From Candidatus Odyssella thessalonicensis (lineage in GTDB: Bacteria > Pseudomonadota > Alphaproteobacteria > Bin65), in assembly GCA_005240015.1 (NCBI GenBank), contig SBBV01000039.1, forward strand, positions 1-7,699: 7,699 bases of DNA, given 5' to 3'. The translations under genes were made by a program, and so were the position numbers. Below are positions 6,372 through 7,699 of this stretch, piece by piece. Positions within the stretch are counted from its first letter, which is position 1. Each line of letters starts with the position of its first letter. Below the pieces are notes generated by a model. That model did no database searches. It saw nothing but the letters and a program-made list of their open reading frames with translations, and had not been told where the DNA came from.

Positions 6372-7000
6372 CTATTGCCGCGGTCCGACGCGGATCTTCG
6401 AGAACATCAGCGTGATGTCGAAATAGACGATGCGGTCGCGGCCGTCCGCGGTCTTCGTCTCCCAGCGGTCGAAGATGCGGCCCTCTTCGCGGGCGACCAC
6501 GCGCTTGCCGCGCGTCAGCCTGAGCGCTTGCAGCGCGTGGTATTGGTCGGACACGGTGAGGATCTTGTAGGCGGTCGCAGCGCTAAGGCCGTCGCCGCTC
6601 GCCAGCAGCGAGCGCATCATCCCGGCCCAGACGCGTGCGTGGAAGGTTTCGCGCTGCTTGTCGCCGAGCTTGCCGTAGGCGACGGCAGCGGCGCGGCGAG
6701 GCTCACATAGTAGGTCGCCAGCACCCGGTTCGCGAGCTCGAGCCCGGCCCGGTGATCGCCGGTTCGCGCCATGTGCTCGGCCTTGCTCGCGTCCTGCGCC
6801 GCGGTGCCGTAGGGATCGTAGGCGCCCGTCTCGGTGTAGAGCGTGCGCATGCGGCCGAAATCGACCGAGAGGTCGCCGCCCTTCACGCGCGCGACCAGCG
6901 CCTGATATTCGGCCTCGGCCGGCGACTGCGCTTGCGACCACGCGGCCGTGGCGATGCAGAGCGAAACCAGCAAAACGAAGGCGAAGCGCGGACGCGGCAT
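6372..7000 (-). pseudogene. DUF4919-like exported protein gene with a one-base deletion
   Basis: Two overlapping frames together make one DUF4919-like protein of about 209 aa; its function is unknown. The first part (from 7000) has a signal peptide, MPRPRFAFVLLVSLCIATAA and a likely cut after SQA (22-24). It continues with VKGGDLSVDFGRMRTLYTE (39-57) and YDPYG (61-65) and stays sensible until VSLAA (99-103). The rest is in the next frame: AVAYGKLGD, LLASGDGLS, TAYKILTVSDQYHALQ, and a final IVYFDIT, ending in TAG at 6374-6372. Adding one base between 6690 and 6691 (T on the plus strand, A on the coding strand) joins the halves as SLAAHAAVAYGKLGD. This restores a histidine expected at that place in the family. 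As written, the reading frame closes at 6617 with 127 aa. GGGAGGG (7014-7008) lies seven bases before the ATG. The gene follows typA by 83 bp. The break may be a true mutation or a sequencing/assembly error. Confidence 0.85.
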
Positions 7001-7083
7001 GGCAGGGCCCTCCCGCGCACAAGCTAGCGCGCGGAGAGCCGCGGCTGCAATCGCAGAGGCGACTTGCGCTGCGATACGCCGAA

Positions 7084-7699
7084 CTACGCCACCTCGGCGC
7101 GCTTGGCGTGGCGCTTGCGCTCGTGGATGTCGAGGAAGCGCTTCCTGAGCCGGATCGATTTCGGCGTCACTTCGACCAGCTCGTCGTCCTCGATATAGGC
7201 GATGGCCTTCTCGAGCGTCATCTTGATCGGCGGCGTCAGGAGCACGTTCTCGTCCTTGCCCGAGGCGCGGATGTTGGTGAGCTGCTTCGACTTCAGCGGA
7301 TTGACGTCGAGGTCCTGGCCGCGCGCGTGCTCGCCGATGATCATGCCGCCATAGACGGCTTCGCCCGGCTCGATGAAGAGCGGCCCGCGCTCCTCCAGGT
7401 ACCAGAGCGCGTAGGCGACGGCCTTGCCCTGCTCGAGCGAGACCAGCACGCCGTTCCTCCGGCCCGGGATCGGCCCCTTGTAGGGCGCGTAGGCGTGGAA
7501 CAGCTTGTTCATGATGCCGGTGCCGCGCGTGTCGGTCATGAACTCGCCGTGATAGCCGATCAGCGCGCGCGACGGCGCCAGGAACACGAGCCGCGTCTTG
7601 CCGCCGCCCGAGGGGCGCATTTCCTTGAGCTCGCCGCGGCGCTGGCCGATCTTCTCGACCACGACGCCAGCGAACGCGTCGTCGACGTCGACGACGACC
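7084..7699 (-). CDS. typA: Translational GTPase TypA/BipA, C-terminal third (partial)
   Basis: The C-terminal 204 residues of TypA (BipA), a ribosome-binding translation-factor GTPase related to EF-G and linked to ribosome assembly, cold growth and stress. The GTPase domain lies outside the window to the right. The visible part starts within domain V: VEKIGQRRGELKEM, then SRALIGYHGEFMTDTRGTGI with the family's RG(L/A)IG-type turn. The TypA-specific C-terminal domain follows: PGEAVYGGMIIGEHARGQDL, NPLKSKQLTNIRASGKDENV and the basic tail SIRLRKRFLDIHERKRHAKR, which contacts the ribosome in known structures. The frame is open to base 7699; a GTG at 7662 is an internal valine, not a start. Stop is TAG at 7086-7084. 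The next gene on the same strand starts 83 bp on. A 7-bp inverted repeat (7050-7056 with 7069-7075) lies between, without a T-run. Confidence 0.97.
   Translation of the reverse strand, partial: VVVDVDDAFAGVVVEKIGQRRGELKEMRPSGGGKTRLVFLAPSRALIGYHGEFMTDTRGTGIMNKLFHAYAPYKGPIPGRRNGVLVSLEQGKAVAYALWYLEERGPLFIEPGEAVYGGMIIGEHARGQDLDVNPLKSKQLTNIRASGKDENVLLTPPIKMTLEKAIAYIEDDELVEVTPKSIRLRKRFLDIHERKRHAKRAEVA

Noticed and set aside
7050..7075. Inverted repeat ATCGCAG/CTGCGAT downstream of typA as a terminator
   Set aside because: The stem is only 7 bp with a 12-base loop and no T-run follows on the minus strand, so support is too weak to annotate.

Overview
The window looks like chromosomal DNA of a GC-rich alphaproteobacterium. 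This rests on strong G/C preference at third codon positions in every gene, a CTTGAC-like -35 element, and the protein styles (a GH15 hydrolase with a trehalase-like N-terminus, an NMT1/SsuA-like periplasmic protein, a long-form AllA-like protein). The genus cannot be fixed from the sequence alone. I see no rRNA, tRNA, CRISPR array, transposase or phage gene.

Layout, left to right. Bases 1-30 may hold the last codons of a plus-strand gene, and a long hairpin at 109-167 could end its transcript. A minus-strand gene (177-764) encodes a small exported protein I do not recognise. It diverges from a plus-strand GH15 glycoside hydrolase (875-2668), which has a readable promoter. The GH15 gene meets, tail to tail with only 6 bp between stops, a minus-strand cluster read from right to left: an exported substrate-binding protein (5660-4665), an AllA/ureidoglycolate-lyase-like protein (4596-3913) and a CPA2-type cation/proton antiporter (3916-2675). 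The last two overlap by ATGA, so their translation is probably coupled. Between the first two sits a perfect 17-bp inverted repeat. A plus-strand GNAT acetyltransferase (5877-6341) diverges from the cluster. It converges with a minus-strand DUF4919-like exported protein gene (7000-6372) that is broken by a one-base deletion. The right edge holds the C-terminal third of the translational GTPase TypA/BipA (minus strand, 5' end outside the window).

How the genes may work together. The only clear multi-gene unit is the binding protein, AllA-like protein and antiporter. The binding protein has no ABC permease or ATPase beside it here. A small-molecule capture protein, a cupin-like enzyme of the ureidoglycolate lyase family and an ion-coupled membrane protein could form a small uptake-and-breakdown unit, perhaps for a nitrogenous compound, but that is inference. 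The other genes look like unrelated single units. I found no convincing evidence of a wholly new system. The points most worth checking are the cluster, the palindrome and the frameshifted DUF4919 gene.
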